This document shows positions 1-8,454 of a stretch of DNA of 64,000 nucleotides, one piece after another (the stretch's first letter is position 1; each line of letters begins with the position of its first letter). The stretch comes from Bizionia sp. M204. GTDB taxonomy: Bacteria > Bacteroidota > Bacteroidia > Flavobacteriales > Flavobacteriaceae. The notes under the pieces are model-generated. The model was not told where the DNA came from. It did no database searches and saw only the letters and a list, made by a program, of their open reading frames with translations. Position numbers and translations under genes: made by a program. The stretch lies in contig NZ_CP046242.1 of assembly GCF_023205095.1 (NCBI RefSeq), forward strand, positions 1,229,001 through 1,293,000. The letters run 5' to 3'.

Positions 1-246
1 ACTTCGGAAATAAATAATTGTGGAGTTTTTACCTGATTCAAAACCCGGCATTTTTACTAATGCACCACTAGCGCCATCTTGTTCCATTTCCATAGGAAAC
101 GCCATCATTTGCATACCATCACCCGCACTATCTGGCATGGGAAGATCCATTAATTTAAGGTTTAGAACCTGTTCATAAAATTTTTGTGCTTTTTTGAGGT
201 CGTTAACATAAATTTCGAACCAAACTACAGGATTTTTAGGTGCCAT
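1..246 (-). CDS. VOC (glyoxalase/bleomycin-resistance fold) family protein, C-terminus cut by window edge
   Basis: The first 82 codons are visible, starting from the ATG at 244-246 and running open to base 1. The N-terminus reads as the beta-alpha-beta start of a VOC domain: MAPKNPVVWFEIYVNDLKKA, followed by a FYEQVLNLKL-type helix and a Met-rich stretch. The VOC superfamily covers dioxygenases, glyoxalases and small-molecule resistance proteins. The visible half is not enough to choose a substrate. No signal peptide is seen, so the protein is probably cytoplasmic. The downstream gene (363-1475) points the same way but is separated by 116 bp, so an operon is not certain. Confidence 0.7.
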   Translation of the reverse strand, partial: MAPKNPVVWFEIYVNDLKKAQKFYEQVLNLKLMDLPMPDSAGDGMQMMAFPMEMEQDGASGALVKMPGFESGKNSTIIYFRS

Positions 247-362
247 ATTATTTTGTTTTAGTGGTTGTTTTGTAAATAGTTAGCTATCAAAGCTAAACAA
301 ATTTCATGAATTAATTTCTTCTCAAACCAAATTAATTTAATACAAGATACCACTGTAATAGG

Positions 363-1475
363 TTAATTTCCCCAAGGTCCTTTTTTGGTAACAACTGAAA
401 AGTGCGTACCATCAAAAAGAAAAAGCCCCATCCAACCACCAAACCAAAAACGGCTTTCTTTGTCTTCGTACATATATTGAATAGCATTTGTTAGCAAGCC
501 ATCAGTTTTAGAATAATTTTTAAAGGTACCTCCATCATACCGATAAACCCCATAGTTTTCGGCGGGAAACCATATATTTCCATTTGAATCTTCATAAATA
601 TTCCAGACTTCATCACCACTAACAAGGCCATTTTCTGTAAAATTAGTAAACGTTTCTCCATCATAACGACTAACCCCTTTATGGTGTGTTGCAAACCAAA
701 AATTATGATATTTATCTTCTAAAATGCGGTTAATTGAATTGTTTGGTAAGCCATTTTTTTCTGAAATATGTGTTAGTGTTTTTCCATTATATTTATAAGC
801 TCCACTTGGTGTTCCAAACCACATATTTCCGTTGCTATCTTCCATTATACAATGCACAATTTTGCTACTTGTAACACCTCGTAATACATCTGGTTCTGAT
901 TCTGGTATGACAAACGGTGTGAATTTTTCACCATTAAAAGTGTACGCTCCTCCTAACGTGCCAATCCAAATGAGACCTTTACTATCTATAATTAAACTCC
1001 AAATGTTCGTGTTTAACAAGCCATCCTTCGCATTAAAATTGGTAAAGGTGTCACCATTATATTTGGTTAATCCGCGTTCGGTTCCAAACCAGATATTGCC
1101 TGCTTCATCTTCAAGTATTCCTCGTACTGCAAGTCCATTAAAGCCTTCGTTTTCAGAAAAATATTCTAAAGATTTTCCAGAAAAACGAATTACACCATCG
1201 CCATTTGTGCCAAACCACAAATTCCCTTTACTATCTTGAAAAATATTACGGACAAAATCGCTAATTCTGTTGGCTGGTGGTTCATTTATAAATGGTGCGC
1301 CATAATTTGGACTATTTATTGGCTCACTTACTTTTGGGCTATGACTAATGTTGGAATTTGAATGTTTCTGAGCATTTGATTTTGCAGATGTTTTAGTTTG
1401 TCCGTTACAAGCCGTTAACAGAAACGAGCTAAAAACAATTAGGCATATTTTTAATACTAGGTATATTTCTTTCAT
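363..1475 (-). CDS. Lipoprotein with two-component-regulator-type propeller repeats
   Basis: This 370-residue protein starts with a hydrophobic signal ending in a lipobox (LLTACNG, Cys about residue 23), so it should be an exported lipoprotein. From about residue 70 it is built of repeated blades of the form 'DSKGNLWFGTNGDGVIRF', about one every 40-45 residues, at least six in total. These are the reg_prop repeats that form the sensor beta-propeller of hybrid two-component regulators such as the one at 31744-35631. Here the propeller is free-standing: there is no membrane helix, kinase or DNA-binding domain. It may bind a ligand at the cell envelope or be a detached sensor; no partner gene is adjacent. 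The family call is firm, the role unknown. Confidence 0.8.
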   Translation of the reverse strand: MKEIYLVLKICLIVFSSFLLTACNGQTKTSAKSNAQKHSNSNISHSPKVSEPINSPNYGAPFINEPPANRISDFVRNIFQDSKGNLWFGTNGDGVIRFSGKSLEYFSENEGFNGLAVRGILEDEAGNIWFGTERGLTKYNGDTFTNFNAKDGLLNTNIWSLIIDSKGLIWIGTLGGAYTFNGEKFTPFVIPESEPDVLRGVTSSKIVHCIMEDSNGNMWFGTPSGAYKYNGKTLTHISEKNGLPNNSINRILEDKYHNFWFATHHKGVSRYDGETFTNFTENGLVSGDEVWNIYEDSNGNIWFPAENYGVYRYDGGTFKNYSKTDGLLTNAIQYMYEDKESRFWFGGWMGLFLFDGTHFSVVTKKGPWGN

Positions 1476-1663
1476 TTTTGGCGAATATTTTTCTTTTCAA
1501 ATTTAATATGAAAGATTCCTTTATAGCAGTCTGAAATGTAAAAAATATGTCAAAAAAGTGTCTTAATGAAGTTTGAAAACCAATTAAATCCTAAATTCCA
1601 TTTTCCTTCCTACCGATTTTAGTAATTTTCTATCCAGAATAAAAAAAACTTACCTAATAATTG

Positions 1664-2338
1664 ATGAATCCTGAAAAGAACTCAAAAGAACATAAAAAAC
1701 CATGGCCAACTAAAGCCGCCATGGAGCAGGTTTACACCATGAAACTTTGGGGAGGCAACACTGCTCATTATTATTCTGGTGATGGCTCTCACCTACCAGA
1801 ATTGGTAAACCCGTATATAGAAGCGGTCACCACGTTTTTAAAATCGTTTGAAAACCCGTTGACAGTTGTGGATTTAGGTTGTGGTGATTTTAACATTGGA
1901 AACAGCTTGGTACAACATACGAAGAAATATATAGCAGTAGATATTGTACCTGATTTAATAAAACATAACATAGAAAAATTTAAAACAGCAAATTTAGAAT
2001 TCTACTGTTTGGATTTAGCTAAAGACGCCTTACCACAAGGAGATTGCGCCATTTTGCGCCAGGTACTTCAACATATATCCAATACTGAAGTGCTGGAAAT
2101 CATCAAGAAACTGCACGCGTATAAATACGTTATAGTAACAGAGCATATTCCAAAAGAACCTTTTATTCCGAATAAAGATATTATTTCCGGACAAGGCATT
2201 CGGTTAAAAAAACAAAGTGGAATCCATTTACTAGAACCACCTTTTAATTGGATCGTGAAAAACGAAAGACAACTTTTGTCTATACCTTTGGCCCATGGCA
2301 AAGGATTAATAGTTACAACGCTATATGAAGTTTTTTAA
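1664..2338 (+). CDS. Class I SAM-dependent methyltransferase
   Basis: This is a 224-residue soluble protein. A glycine-rich SAM-binding motif I (VVDLGCGDFNIG) lies around residues 67-78. It is followed by an acidic residue at the end of beta 2 (YIAVDIVPD) and a motif-IV-like segment (CAILRQVLQHIS). These fit a Rossmann-fold methyltransferase acting on a small molecule; the acceptor cannot be told. A TTG three bases upstream could also serve as start, but the ATG at 1664 is preferred. The gene is transcribed alone, between a divergent lipoprotein gene and a convergent one, with a terminator-like hairpin just after it. Confidence 0.75.
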   Translation: MNPEKNSKEHKKPWPTKAAMEQVYTMKLWGGNTAHYYSGDGSHLPELVNPYIEAVTTFLKSFENPLTVVDLGCGDFNIGNSLVQHTKKYIAVDIVPDLIKHNIEKFKTANLEFYCLDLAKDALPQGDCAILRQVLQHISNTEVLEIIKKLHAYKYVIVTEHIPKEPFIPNKDIISGQGIRLKKQSGIHLLEPPFNWIVKNERQLLSIPLAHGKGLIVTTLYEVF

Positions 2339-2369
2339 AGCCAGGCTCAGGTTTCCTGCCAAATAATAA

Positions 2370-2397
2370 AAAACCATATCCGTTAAGACATGGTTTT
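2370..2397 (+). terminator. Terminator-like hairpin between convergent genes
   Basis: The stem AAAACCAT/ATGGTTTT (8 bp) has a 12-base loop, a short T run on the right and an A-rich run on the left. It sits between the convergent methyltransferase and MliC-like genes and could end both transcripts. Confidence 0.5.
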
Positions 2398-2444
2398 AAT
2401 AATCCGTTTTCTATAGGCTAATATTCAGATATAAATAATGTGTT

Positions 2445-3023
2445 TTAATTTTCAAACACTACGTTGCCATCTTTAGTCAGCGTTAAATTCTCACCTTTTC
2501 CTCTTAATTCATAGTGGTTATTTTTATACCAAATTCCAGAGGCCGGTTTTTCACCTGTTAATTCTATTTGTTCGCCGCCATTTACATACACCTTTACAGT
2601 ATTGGCAGTATTATTATAGGTCATATCCAGGATATCACCATCTTTATTTTTAATTGAATAAATAACAATATTATCTTCATGCTTAAAAATAACGTCGCCA
2701 TCTTTTTTCAGTTCAAGATCATTTCCTTTACCTCTTAATTCATAACTTTCATTCTTATACCAAATTCCCGAAGCGGCTTTTTCTTGCCTTAACGTTACCT
2801 TTTCACCTTTGAAATTAAAGGTTACAGTTCCTTCTGAATTATTAAATATTAATTGTAATGTTTGTCCTTCATTATTGGTTGATGATGTTTCTACAATATC
2901 ATCCTGTGTATTAGTTACCATTTCGGTGGTTGATGATTCTGCTTGATTTTGCTTTGGAGCTTCTTTACAAGCATTTAAAAATAGGGTTGCTACTACGCCA
3001 AGGGCTAAAAAATTCTTTGTCAT
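2445..3023 (-). CDS. Lipoprotein with two MliC-like (lysozyme inhibitor) repeats
   Basis: This 192-residue protein has a signal peptide ending in a lipobox (LFLNACKEA, Cys about residue 19). Two tandem domains of about 62 residues follow. Each ends in a near-identical block: ASGIWYKNESYELRGKGNDL and ASGIWYKNNHYELRGKGENL. This pattern (F/V-x-C-free beta strands, 'SGxxYxxxxxELxGKGxxxxL') matches the MliC/PliC family, which binds and inhibits C-type lysozymes in the periplasm or at the outer membrane. Most family members carry one domain, so the internal duplication is notable. The gene is monocistronic. The family call comes from motif reading; inhibition of lysozyme is inferred. Confidence 0.7.
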   Translation of the reverse strand: MTKNFLALGVVATLFLNACKEAPKQNQAESSTTEMVTNTQDDIVETSSTNNEGQTLQLIFNNSEGTVTFNFKGEKVTLRQEKAASGIWYKNESYELRGKGNDLELKKDGDVIFKHEDNIVIYSIKNKDGDILDMTYNNTANTVKVYVNGGEQIELTGEKPASGIWYKNNHYELRGKGENLTLTKDGNVVFEN

Positions 3024-3179
3024 TTTGAGGGTTCGTTTTTAAAATTAATTTTGTTTACAAGTATTGAGCAAAAAGTTTGCCATATGTATCAACTTAAACA
3101 CTTATTATGATGCTAAATTTTATAAACTCTCTTTTGGTGGGTAATTAGTATAAGTGCGTTGTTAACAAAACGTTTTAAA

Positions 3180-3956
3180 TTACAAATCTAACCAGTTATT
3201 AAAATCACTTGTTTTACTTTGGCTAGTTTTTAACGTTTTCTGTCCAGCATTTAGGTGGATGGAAAGCGTGTTTTTATTATATCTTTTAATTTTATTAATA
3301 TATTGACGTTGCACACTTTCACTACGATTAATACGGAAAAATTTTTGTGGATCTAAAAATACTTCTATTTCTTTTAGTGTAGCTTGAGGCATAACATGAC
3401 GTTTATTCATGGTATCAAAGGCACATATAATTCCGTTGTCTGCTTGAAAATAAACAATGCTCTCTGTTTTTAAAAAATATGTTTCACTTGCCATTTTTAT
3501 GGCAAACTGATTTTTATAGGATTTAGAAACCGATTGGTTATTTTTTAACAACTGATGGATGGTTTCCATTAACTGATTATTGTCTACAGGATTGGTTGTA
3601 TGTAATCGAATAAACTTATTCCACGCCTTTGAAAATCGTTCCAAAGAATAGGGTTTTAAAAGATATTCGATGCCGTTGGCTTCAAACGCATTAATTAAAA
3701 ACGCGTTATAGGCGGTTGCGAAAATTATGGGGCAATTTAAAGTTATAGTATTATACACCTCAAAAATATTACCATCTCTTAATTGGATGTCTGAAAAAAT
3801 AATATCAATTTCCAGAGCTTGCTTTAGGAATGTTTTTGTGTCCTCTACCGTTTCCAATTCCGCGACTATGGTATAAGCTTCACAGACTTCCGCGATAAAC
3901 CGTTTTAGCTTTTTTCGAGCAGGTGCTTCATCTTCAATTATTAAAATTTTATACAT
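3180..3956 (-). CDS. LytTR-family response regulator
   Basis: This 258-residue regulator has an N-terminal receiver domain (about 1-120). The acidic pair at E8/D9 and the phosphoacceptor D56 in 'IIFSDIQL' are present, as is the conserved late Lys in 'LLKPYSLE'. The C-terminal LytTR DNA-binding domain (about 150-255) has the typical 'FFRINRSESVQRQYINKIKR' core. Such regulators (LytR/AlgR type) bind direct repeats upstream of target genes. Its start overlaps the end of the kinase gene by 8 bp, so the two are co-transcribed and translationally coupled. The regulator looks intact although its partner kinase does not. Confidence 0.88.
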   Translation of the reverse strand: MYKILIIEDEAPARKKLKRFIAEVCEAYTIVAELETVEDTKTFLKQALEIDIIFSDIQLRDGNIFEVYNTITLNCPIIFATAYNAFLINAFEANGIEYLLKPYSLERFSKAWNKFIRLHTTNPVDNNQLMETIHQLLKNNQSVSKSYKNQFAIKMASETYFLKTESIVYFQADNGIICAFDTMNKRHVMPQATLKEIEVFLDPQKFFRINRSESVQRQYINKIKRYNKNTLSIHLNAGQKTLKTSQSKTSDFNNWLDL

Positions 3957-4815
3957 CTTGGTTACTGTTTATAAAGGGTAGTGTTACTTTAAAATGGGTA
4001 TCACTAGAGTCTATGCTGATATTTTTATCACTTAAAAGATTAAACTGTGTTGCAAGATTTTTTAAGGCTCTACCACCTGTTTTCTTTTGGTGTTTTTTTG
4101 GTATACTATTATTACTTACAGTAATTTTATCTGAAATAGAAATAGTTATAAAAACGGGTGTTTTGTCACGACCTAAATTATGCTCAATAGCATTTTCAAC
4201 TAAAACCTGTAAACAGAACGGTGGTACAAAAACGTGAGGTATTTGATGTTCGTTTTCTATTTCTAAATTATAATATCCCAAATATTTATGTGCCATTAAC
4301 TCAAAGTAATTTTTAGCAAATTGTATTTCATCCTGTAAGGGGACTAATTTTTTTTCAGAGGTTATCAGTGAATACCGATACAGTTCTGAAAAATGATGTA
4401 AAAATGCACTGGCTTTGGCAGGATCTTCTTCAATTAATTCATCTAAAGTATTTAAATTATTGAATAAAAATTGGGGATTTAGTTGTGCTTTTAATTGCTG
4501 AATAGCACTACTAGAAAGTGCCTGATTGTATTTTGTAATTTCCGTTTTAAACATGTTATTTTCATTATAGAATAAATACGCTAAATAAATACTACCAAAT
4601 AAAGTGGTATTGAAAAGCGCTGCAATTACAAGACTAAATACGTTAGAAATAATGAGATATAATATAAATGAAACACTAAAGTAAATAAGATATGTTTTAG
4701 CTGTGTGAATCTTTAAATCATGCTTTCTTTGGATATAGCTTATGGTTATTTTGATAAGAATCATAATAACAAAAACGGCTAAAAACTGCGCTATGGGTGC
4801 GTCTGGCTTTAGCAC
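3949..4815 (-). CDS. LytS-like sensor histidine kinase, probably degenerate
   Basis: The intact reading frame begins at a GTG (4813-4815) and gives 288 residues. It has about three or four membrane helices (roughly 8-28, 41-60, 62-83) and a PF06580-type kinase core. The usual phosphoacceptor signature NPHFLFN reads NPQFLFN (Gln115, codon CAA at 4471-4473), so the phosphorylatable His is missing. The N-box (VLVENAIEHN) is present, but the glycine box that is normally GxGLxN reads GGRALKN. Upstream, the same frame continues through a membrane-helix-like segment to an ATG at 4932, interrupted by one TAG at 4831-4833. I infer an ancestral 327-residue kinase that lost its first helix and catalytic His. 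It may now act as a pseudokinase or be inactive. Confidence 0.75.
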   Translation of the reverse strand: MLKPDAPIAQFLAVFVIMILIKITISYIQRKHDLKIHTAKTYLIYFSVSFILYLIISNVFSLVIAALFNTTLFGSIYLAYLFYNENNMFKTEITKYNQALSSSAIQQLKAQLNPQFLFNNLNTLDELIEEDPAKASAFLHHFSELYRYSLITSEKKLVPLQDEIQFAKNYFELMAHKYLGYYNLEIENEHQIPHVFVPPFCLQVLVENAIEHNLGRDKTPVFITISISDKITVSNNSIPKKHQKKTGGRALKNLATQFNLLSDKNISIDSSDTHFKVTLPFINSNQDV

Positions 4816-4932
4816 ATTTAAGATATCCGTCTACACTTTAATTCTAGAATCAATAATTAATAAGTAACTGATAAAAAAAATAAATATCGTGAAATAGAGG
4901 TCTATATCTAAAAAGTTAAATAGTCTTTTCAT
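4816..4932 (-). pseudogene. Disrupted 5' end of the LytS-like kinase gene (in-frame TAG)
   Basis: Read on the minus strand from the ATG at 4930-4932, 33 codons encode MKRLFNFLDI and then a hydrophobic helix (FTIFIFFISYLLII). A TAG follows at 4831-4833, and five further codons run in the same frame into the GTG start used for the kinase. The membrane-helix character of the leader argues that it was part of the protein. A single C-to-T change (CAG to TAG) would explain the stop. Confidence 0.55.
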
Positions 4933-5001
4933 TGCTGCAAAATAAGATATATCCTTGAAAGAATTAATAATCATTTCATGGATATTCTGTTCTAGATTGA
5001 T

Positions 5002-5739
5002 TTATTGAGGCCACGAATTAATGATTTCTCCATTCTCATCAAATACAACCAACTTTACTTGATTGTCTTTATCGATGCTAAATTGTGCTCTTGGGGTTCC
5101 ATGGTCATCAAATAAAAACAGGCCGTTATTTTCACTTGGGGTTTTGCCCAGCAAAATTCTGGTGGTAGAACCCATTAAGTTTTGGTCTTTATAGGCTTGG
5201 TACTTTTTTCTACGTTCTTCTGGATTTTTTATAGCTTTTAGTTCTTCGCCAATTCGCATCGATTCTAATTGGGATTCATTTTCTGCCCGATCATTAAATG
5301 CTAACATGCTAGAAACAATTCGTTTATCATCTCTTTTACTATCAGTTGTTATTAATTGCATAACTTGATCACCATCATATTGGTCGTAAGTTAAAGAAAG
5401 GCCTGCGCTGTGTCCGTTATCATTTTTCGTTCCGTCATAAATAAAACCACCACATTCTATGCCGTCTTCATTAAAAAAAAGCATGCCCGAGCGTTTTTTA
5501 CGTTCATGATACACGCGGCTATTGATAGAATCACCAAAAGACGGAAAATGTTCTGTATTAGTTATAAGCATTTTAACGGTTCCATCCTTTTCTATAATAT
5601 TTATGCGTTCTACATCAATAGTTCCAAACCTTTTATTGCTATTTGTATTAAAACTATATATACTTGCTATTACCATGACACCAACCACAGCAAGCGCAAA
5701 AGTTCTTAAGAATACTAATTCACGATTTAAATTTTTCAT
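5002..5739 (-). CDS. Hypothetical membrane-anchored protein
   Basis: I do not recognise this 245-residue protein. One N-terminal membrane helix (about 10-29, LRTFALAVVGVMVIASIYSF) is followed by a hydrophilic domain that should face the periplasm. The body has short repeated themes of the kind '(hydrophobic)-(x)-F-(D/N)-(D/E)-x-G', for example MLFFNEDGIE, LFLFDDHGTP and LVVFDENGEI, suggesting beta-hairpin repeats. No catalytic motif is seen. It stands alone between the LytS/LytTR pair and the dihydrolipoyl dehydrogenase gene, all on the minus strand. Confidence 0.6.
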   Translation of the reverse strand: MKNLNRELVFLRTFALAVVGVMVIASIYSFNTNSNKRFGTIDVERINIIEKDGTVKMLITNTEHFPSFGDSINSRVYHERKKRSGMLFFNEDGIECGGFIYDGTKNDNGHSAGLSLTYDQYDGDQVMQLITTDSKRDDKRIVSSMLAFNDRAENESQLESMRIGEELKAIKNPEERRKKYQAYKDQNLMGSTTRILLGKTPSENNGLFLFDDHGTPRAQFSIDKDNQVKLVVFDENGEIINSWPQ

Positions 5740-5930
5740 TGTCTTTGTTTTCGTTAATAATTAATTTGTGGCAATAGTAGTCCTAATTGCTAATTTCAGA
5801 AACAACAAAACAATAAACACATGAATAAATTAAACGCATTAAGGAAATAAACCAGTAATTAAAATAGGAATGCTTATAATGCTTGTACTATTAGTGTTAT
5901 TTATAAAGAATAGTAAAATTAAATCAAAAA

Positions 5931-5958
5931 AAAACCACTTCAATTGAGAAGTGGTTTT
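5931..5958 (-). terminator. Rho-independent terminator of the dihydrolipoyl dehydrogenase gene
   Basis: A perfect 11-bp stem (AAAACCACTTC / GAAGTGGTTTT) with a 6-base loop is followed on the minus strand by a T run (the A run at 5924-5930). It lies 38 bp past the lpd stop codon. Confidence 0.85.
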
Positions 5959-5995
5959 GTAATATTTAAATCCAATTTAATGGAATTTAGTCTTA

Positions 5996-7396
5996 TTATA
6001 CATGCAAAGCACGATCGTCTGTTGCTGCTAAAGCGGCTTCTTTAACGGCTTCTGCAAATGTTGGGTGTGCGTGAGACATGCGCGAAATATCTTCAGCTGA
6101 TGCTCTGTATTCCATAGCAACTACAGCTTCAGCAACTAAATCGGCTGCACGAGCACCTACCATATGAAACCCTAAAATTTCATCTGTTGATTTATCGGCT
6201 AAAATTTTAACAAACCCGTCTAAATCCATACTCGCTCTACTTCTACCTAATGCACGCATTGGAAATTGCCCGACTTTATATTCTACTCCTGCTTCTTTTA
6301 GTTGCTCTTCTGTTTGACCAACAGCTGCAACTTCCGGCCATGTATAAACAACACCTGGAATTAAGTTATAATCGATATGTGGCTTTTGTCCAGCAATAGT
6401 TTCAGCAACAAATACGCCTTCTTCTTCCGCTTTATGGGCTAACATAGCGCCTTTAATAACATCGCCAATGGCATAAATGTTTTTGGTAGCTGTTTGTAAG
6501 TGATCATTAACTTCTACTTGACCTTTATCATTTAATTTTACACCAGCAGCTTCCGCATTTAATCCATCCGTATACGGACGACGACCAACTGACACTAAAC
6601 AATAATCACCTTTAAACTCTACTTCTTCTCCTTTTTTGTTGTCCGCTTTTACAATGATTTCATCACCCTTACGTTCAACAGATTTTACTTTATGTGAGGT
6701 GTTGATTTTGAATTTTTGTTTCTTCAACACTTTATTTAATTCTTTAGAAAGTCCTGAATCCATTGTCGGAATAATACGATCCATGTATTCTATTACAGAA
6801 ACTTCAGCACCTAAACGCTTGTAAACTTGACCTAACTCTAATCCAATAACACCGCCTCCAATAACAATCATGTGTTTTGGAATCTCCTTAAGCTTTAGCG
6901 CTTCAGTAGATGTTATAATACGCTCTTTATCAATATTTATGAATGGCAAACTTGAAGGTTTACTTCCAGTGGCAATAATGGTATTCTTCGCTTCAATTTC
7001 CGTTTCTTTTTCACCTGAAATCGTAATATGAGTGGCGTCTTTAAAGCTTCCTAATCCTTGGTAAACATCAATATTATTCTTCTTCATCAAGAAATCTATA
7101 CCACCTGTTGTTGTATCTACAACTGCCTGCTTACGGGCAATCATTTGTTTTAAATTCACTTTAATTTCACCAGGAATATCTATACCATGTTCTTCAAAAT
7201 GCTTGACTGCATCTTCGTAATGATGAGACGAATCTAAAAGCGCTTTACTTGGAATACACCCAACATTTAGGCATGTTCCTCCAAGGGTTGAATATTTTTC
7301 TATAATAGCAGTTTTCAATCCTAATTGCGCGCAACGAATAGCTGCTACATAACCTCCAGGACCAGAGCCAATAATGGCTACATCGTATGAATTCAT
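5996..7396 (-). CDS. lpdA: Dihydrolipoyl dehydrogenase (E3)
   Basis: This 466-residue flavoprotein reoxidises dihydrolipoamide in 2-oxoacid dehydrogenase complexes and the glycine cleavage system, using NAD+. The FAD-binding GSGPGG motif lies at residues 10-15. The redox disulfide is C42/C47 in 'GGTCLNVGCIPSK'. The NAD-binding fold has GGGVIG near 180, the second FAD motif is 'IYAIGDV', and the C-terminal catalytic His-Glu pair is 'HAHPTFAEA' (H444, E449). Length and motifs are those of a complete enzyme. No E1/E2 genes are adjacent, which is common in Flavobacteriia. A strong terminator follows. Confidence 0.97.
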   Translation of the reverse strand: MNSYDVAIIGSGPGGYVAAIRCAQLGLKTAIIEKYSTLGGTCLNVGCIPSKALLDSSHHYEDAVKHFEEHGIDIPGEIKVNLKQMIARKQAVVDTTTGGIDFLMKKNNIDVYQGLGSFKDATHITISGEKETEIEAKNTIIATGSKPSSLPFINIDKERIITSTEALKLKEIPKHMIVIGGGVIGLELGQVYKRLGAEVSVIEYMDRIIPTMDSGLSKELNKVLKKQKFKINTSHKVKSVERKGDEIIVKADNKKGEEVEFKGDYCLVSVGRRPYTDGLNAEAAGVKLNDKGQVEVNDHLQTATKNIYAIGDVIKGAMLAHKAEEEGVFVAETIAGQKPHIDYNLIPGVVYTWPEVAAVGQTEEQLKEAGVEYKVGQFPMRALGRSRASMDLDGFVKILADKSTDEILGFHMVGARAADLVAEAVVAMEYRASAEDISRMSHAHPTFAEAVKEAALAATDDRALHV

Positions 7397-7509
7397 ATAA
7401 ATATTTTTTTCAAGTTGTATTAATACAAGAACAAAAATACAAATGTTTTATGGGAAGGCAATAAAAAAAATACAGGATAATAAGCGCCATCAAAATAAGT
7501 GTAAAAAAA

Positions 7510-7542
7510 AGGGCAAAACTAACAATTTTGTTAGATTGCCCT
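7510..7542 (-). terminator. Terminator of the LuxR-type regulator gene
   Basis: The stem AGGGCAA..CTAACA / TGTTAG..TTGCCCT has a small internal bulge and a 4-base loop. An eight-A run at 7503-7510 reads as a T tract on the minus strand. It lies about 85 bp past the regulator's stop and ahead of lpd. Confidence 0.75.
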
Positions 7543-7625
7543 AAATATAAGGTATCACCCTCAAATAATAGCATTACAAAAATGGTGTAATATTTCAGGT
7601 TTTGCAATACTCAATTTGAGTAATT

Positions 7626-8396
7626 TTACAGAAAATTCGTGTTCATTTTTAACATACCTATCAGCTCTCCTGTTGATGAAATGTTAAGTTTCTTTAAAAT
7701 ATTTCTTCGGTGTGTATCTACTGTATTAGGACTAATATTCAATAAATCAGCTATTTCCTTACTTGAATTATGCAAGGTTAATAATCGTATCACATCGCGC
7801 TCCCGATTACTTAAACCATCTGTTAATAGTTTTTGGGAATAATTATTAAAATATTTGGTTTCATATTCGTTGTTTTCATTGAGTAATTTGGCTGTAACCG
7901 TAATTGGCATTTGTATATTTATATCCATAACGGTGTAATGCGCTAATCCTATTATTGGTTTCATTTCCGCATCAAACTCTAAAGGTGTGGTGTTTTGAAT
8001 TATGTTTACATATTCGTCCTGCGCATTTTTTAAGCGGTAATTCCATGTATAGCTCATTTGGTATCTGTGGTTTACCGGGATTTCAGCTAAAGTAAATTCC
8101 ATTAAATCGTTTAAACCTCTTAACCAAAGTTCAATATCTTCTGGGTGAATGCGACTCCAAAAATTTCGCATACCTTCCTTTAGCAAGACATTTTTTTCCA
8201 AGCCTAGACAAGCCGTCATGTTTTTACTAACAAATTCAAAGGTTAAATCTTGGGTGTTTGTTATGCAGAAAAAGGTAGAACTGTATGGCAAATACACATC
8301 TAATTCAATGATTTTTTTAATATGCGTGCCTAATTCAGGGTGTGCATAAGACATGAAAATATCATGATAAATCTTTTTGATGTTTTTATAAAGCAT
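7626..8396 (-). CDS. PAS-like sensor / LuxR-type HTH transcriptional regulator
   Basis: This is a 256-residue soluble regulator. The first ~170 residues look like a PAS-type sensor, with the segments 'FCITNTQDLTFEFVSKNM' and 'RIHPEDIELWLRGLNDL'. The C-terminal ~60 residues are a LuxR/GerE helix-turn-helix: LSNRERDVIRLLTLHNSSKE, then 'IADLLNISPNTVDTHRRNIL' and 'KKLNISS'. It has no receiver domain, so it probably senses a ligand directly rather than through phosphorylation. An internal ATG at 8354 (MSYAHPELG) is an equally plausible start and would remove 14 residues. Targets are unknown. It is transcribed alone, ending at the hairpin at 7510-7542. Confidence 0.82.
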   Translation of the reverse strand: MLYKNIKKIYHDIFMSYAHPELGTHIKKIIELDVYLPYSSTFFCITNTQDLTFEFVSKNMTACLGLEKNVLLKEGMRNFWSRIHPEDIELWLRGLNDLMEFTLAEIPVNHRYQMSYTWNYRLKNAQDEYVNIIQNTTPLEFDAEMKPIIGLAHYTVMDINIQMPITVTAKLLNENNEYETKYFNNYSQKLLTDGLSNRERDVIRLLTLHNSSKEIADLLNISPNTVDTHRRNILKKLNISSTGELIGMLKMNTNFL

Positions 8397-8454
8397 CTAT
8401 TTGGTATAAAAGTGTTTTTTGAAAAAAAATTCGCAATAAAGTTACATAAAAAAT

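Noticed and set aside
5996-7396. Reading this gene as a second mercuric reductase
   Set aside because: It lacks the C-terminal vicinal Cys pair and the N-terminal HMA domain, and it has the His-Glu pair and length of dihydrolipoyl dehydrogenase.
7410-7607. 65-codon frame on the minus strand between the LuxR-type gene and lpd
   Set aside because: It overlaps the LuxR gene's terminator hairpin, has low-complexity hydrophobic content and no support from spacing.
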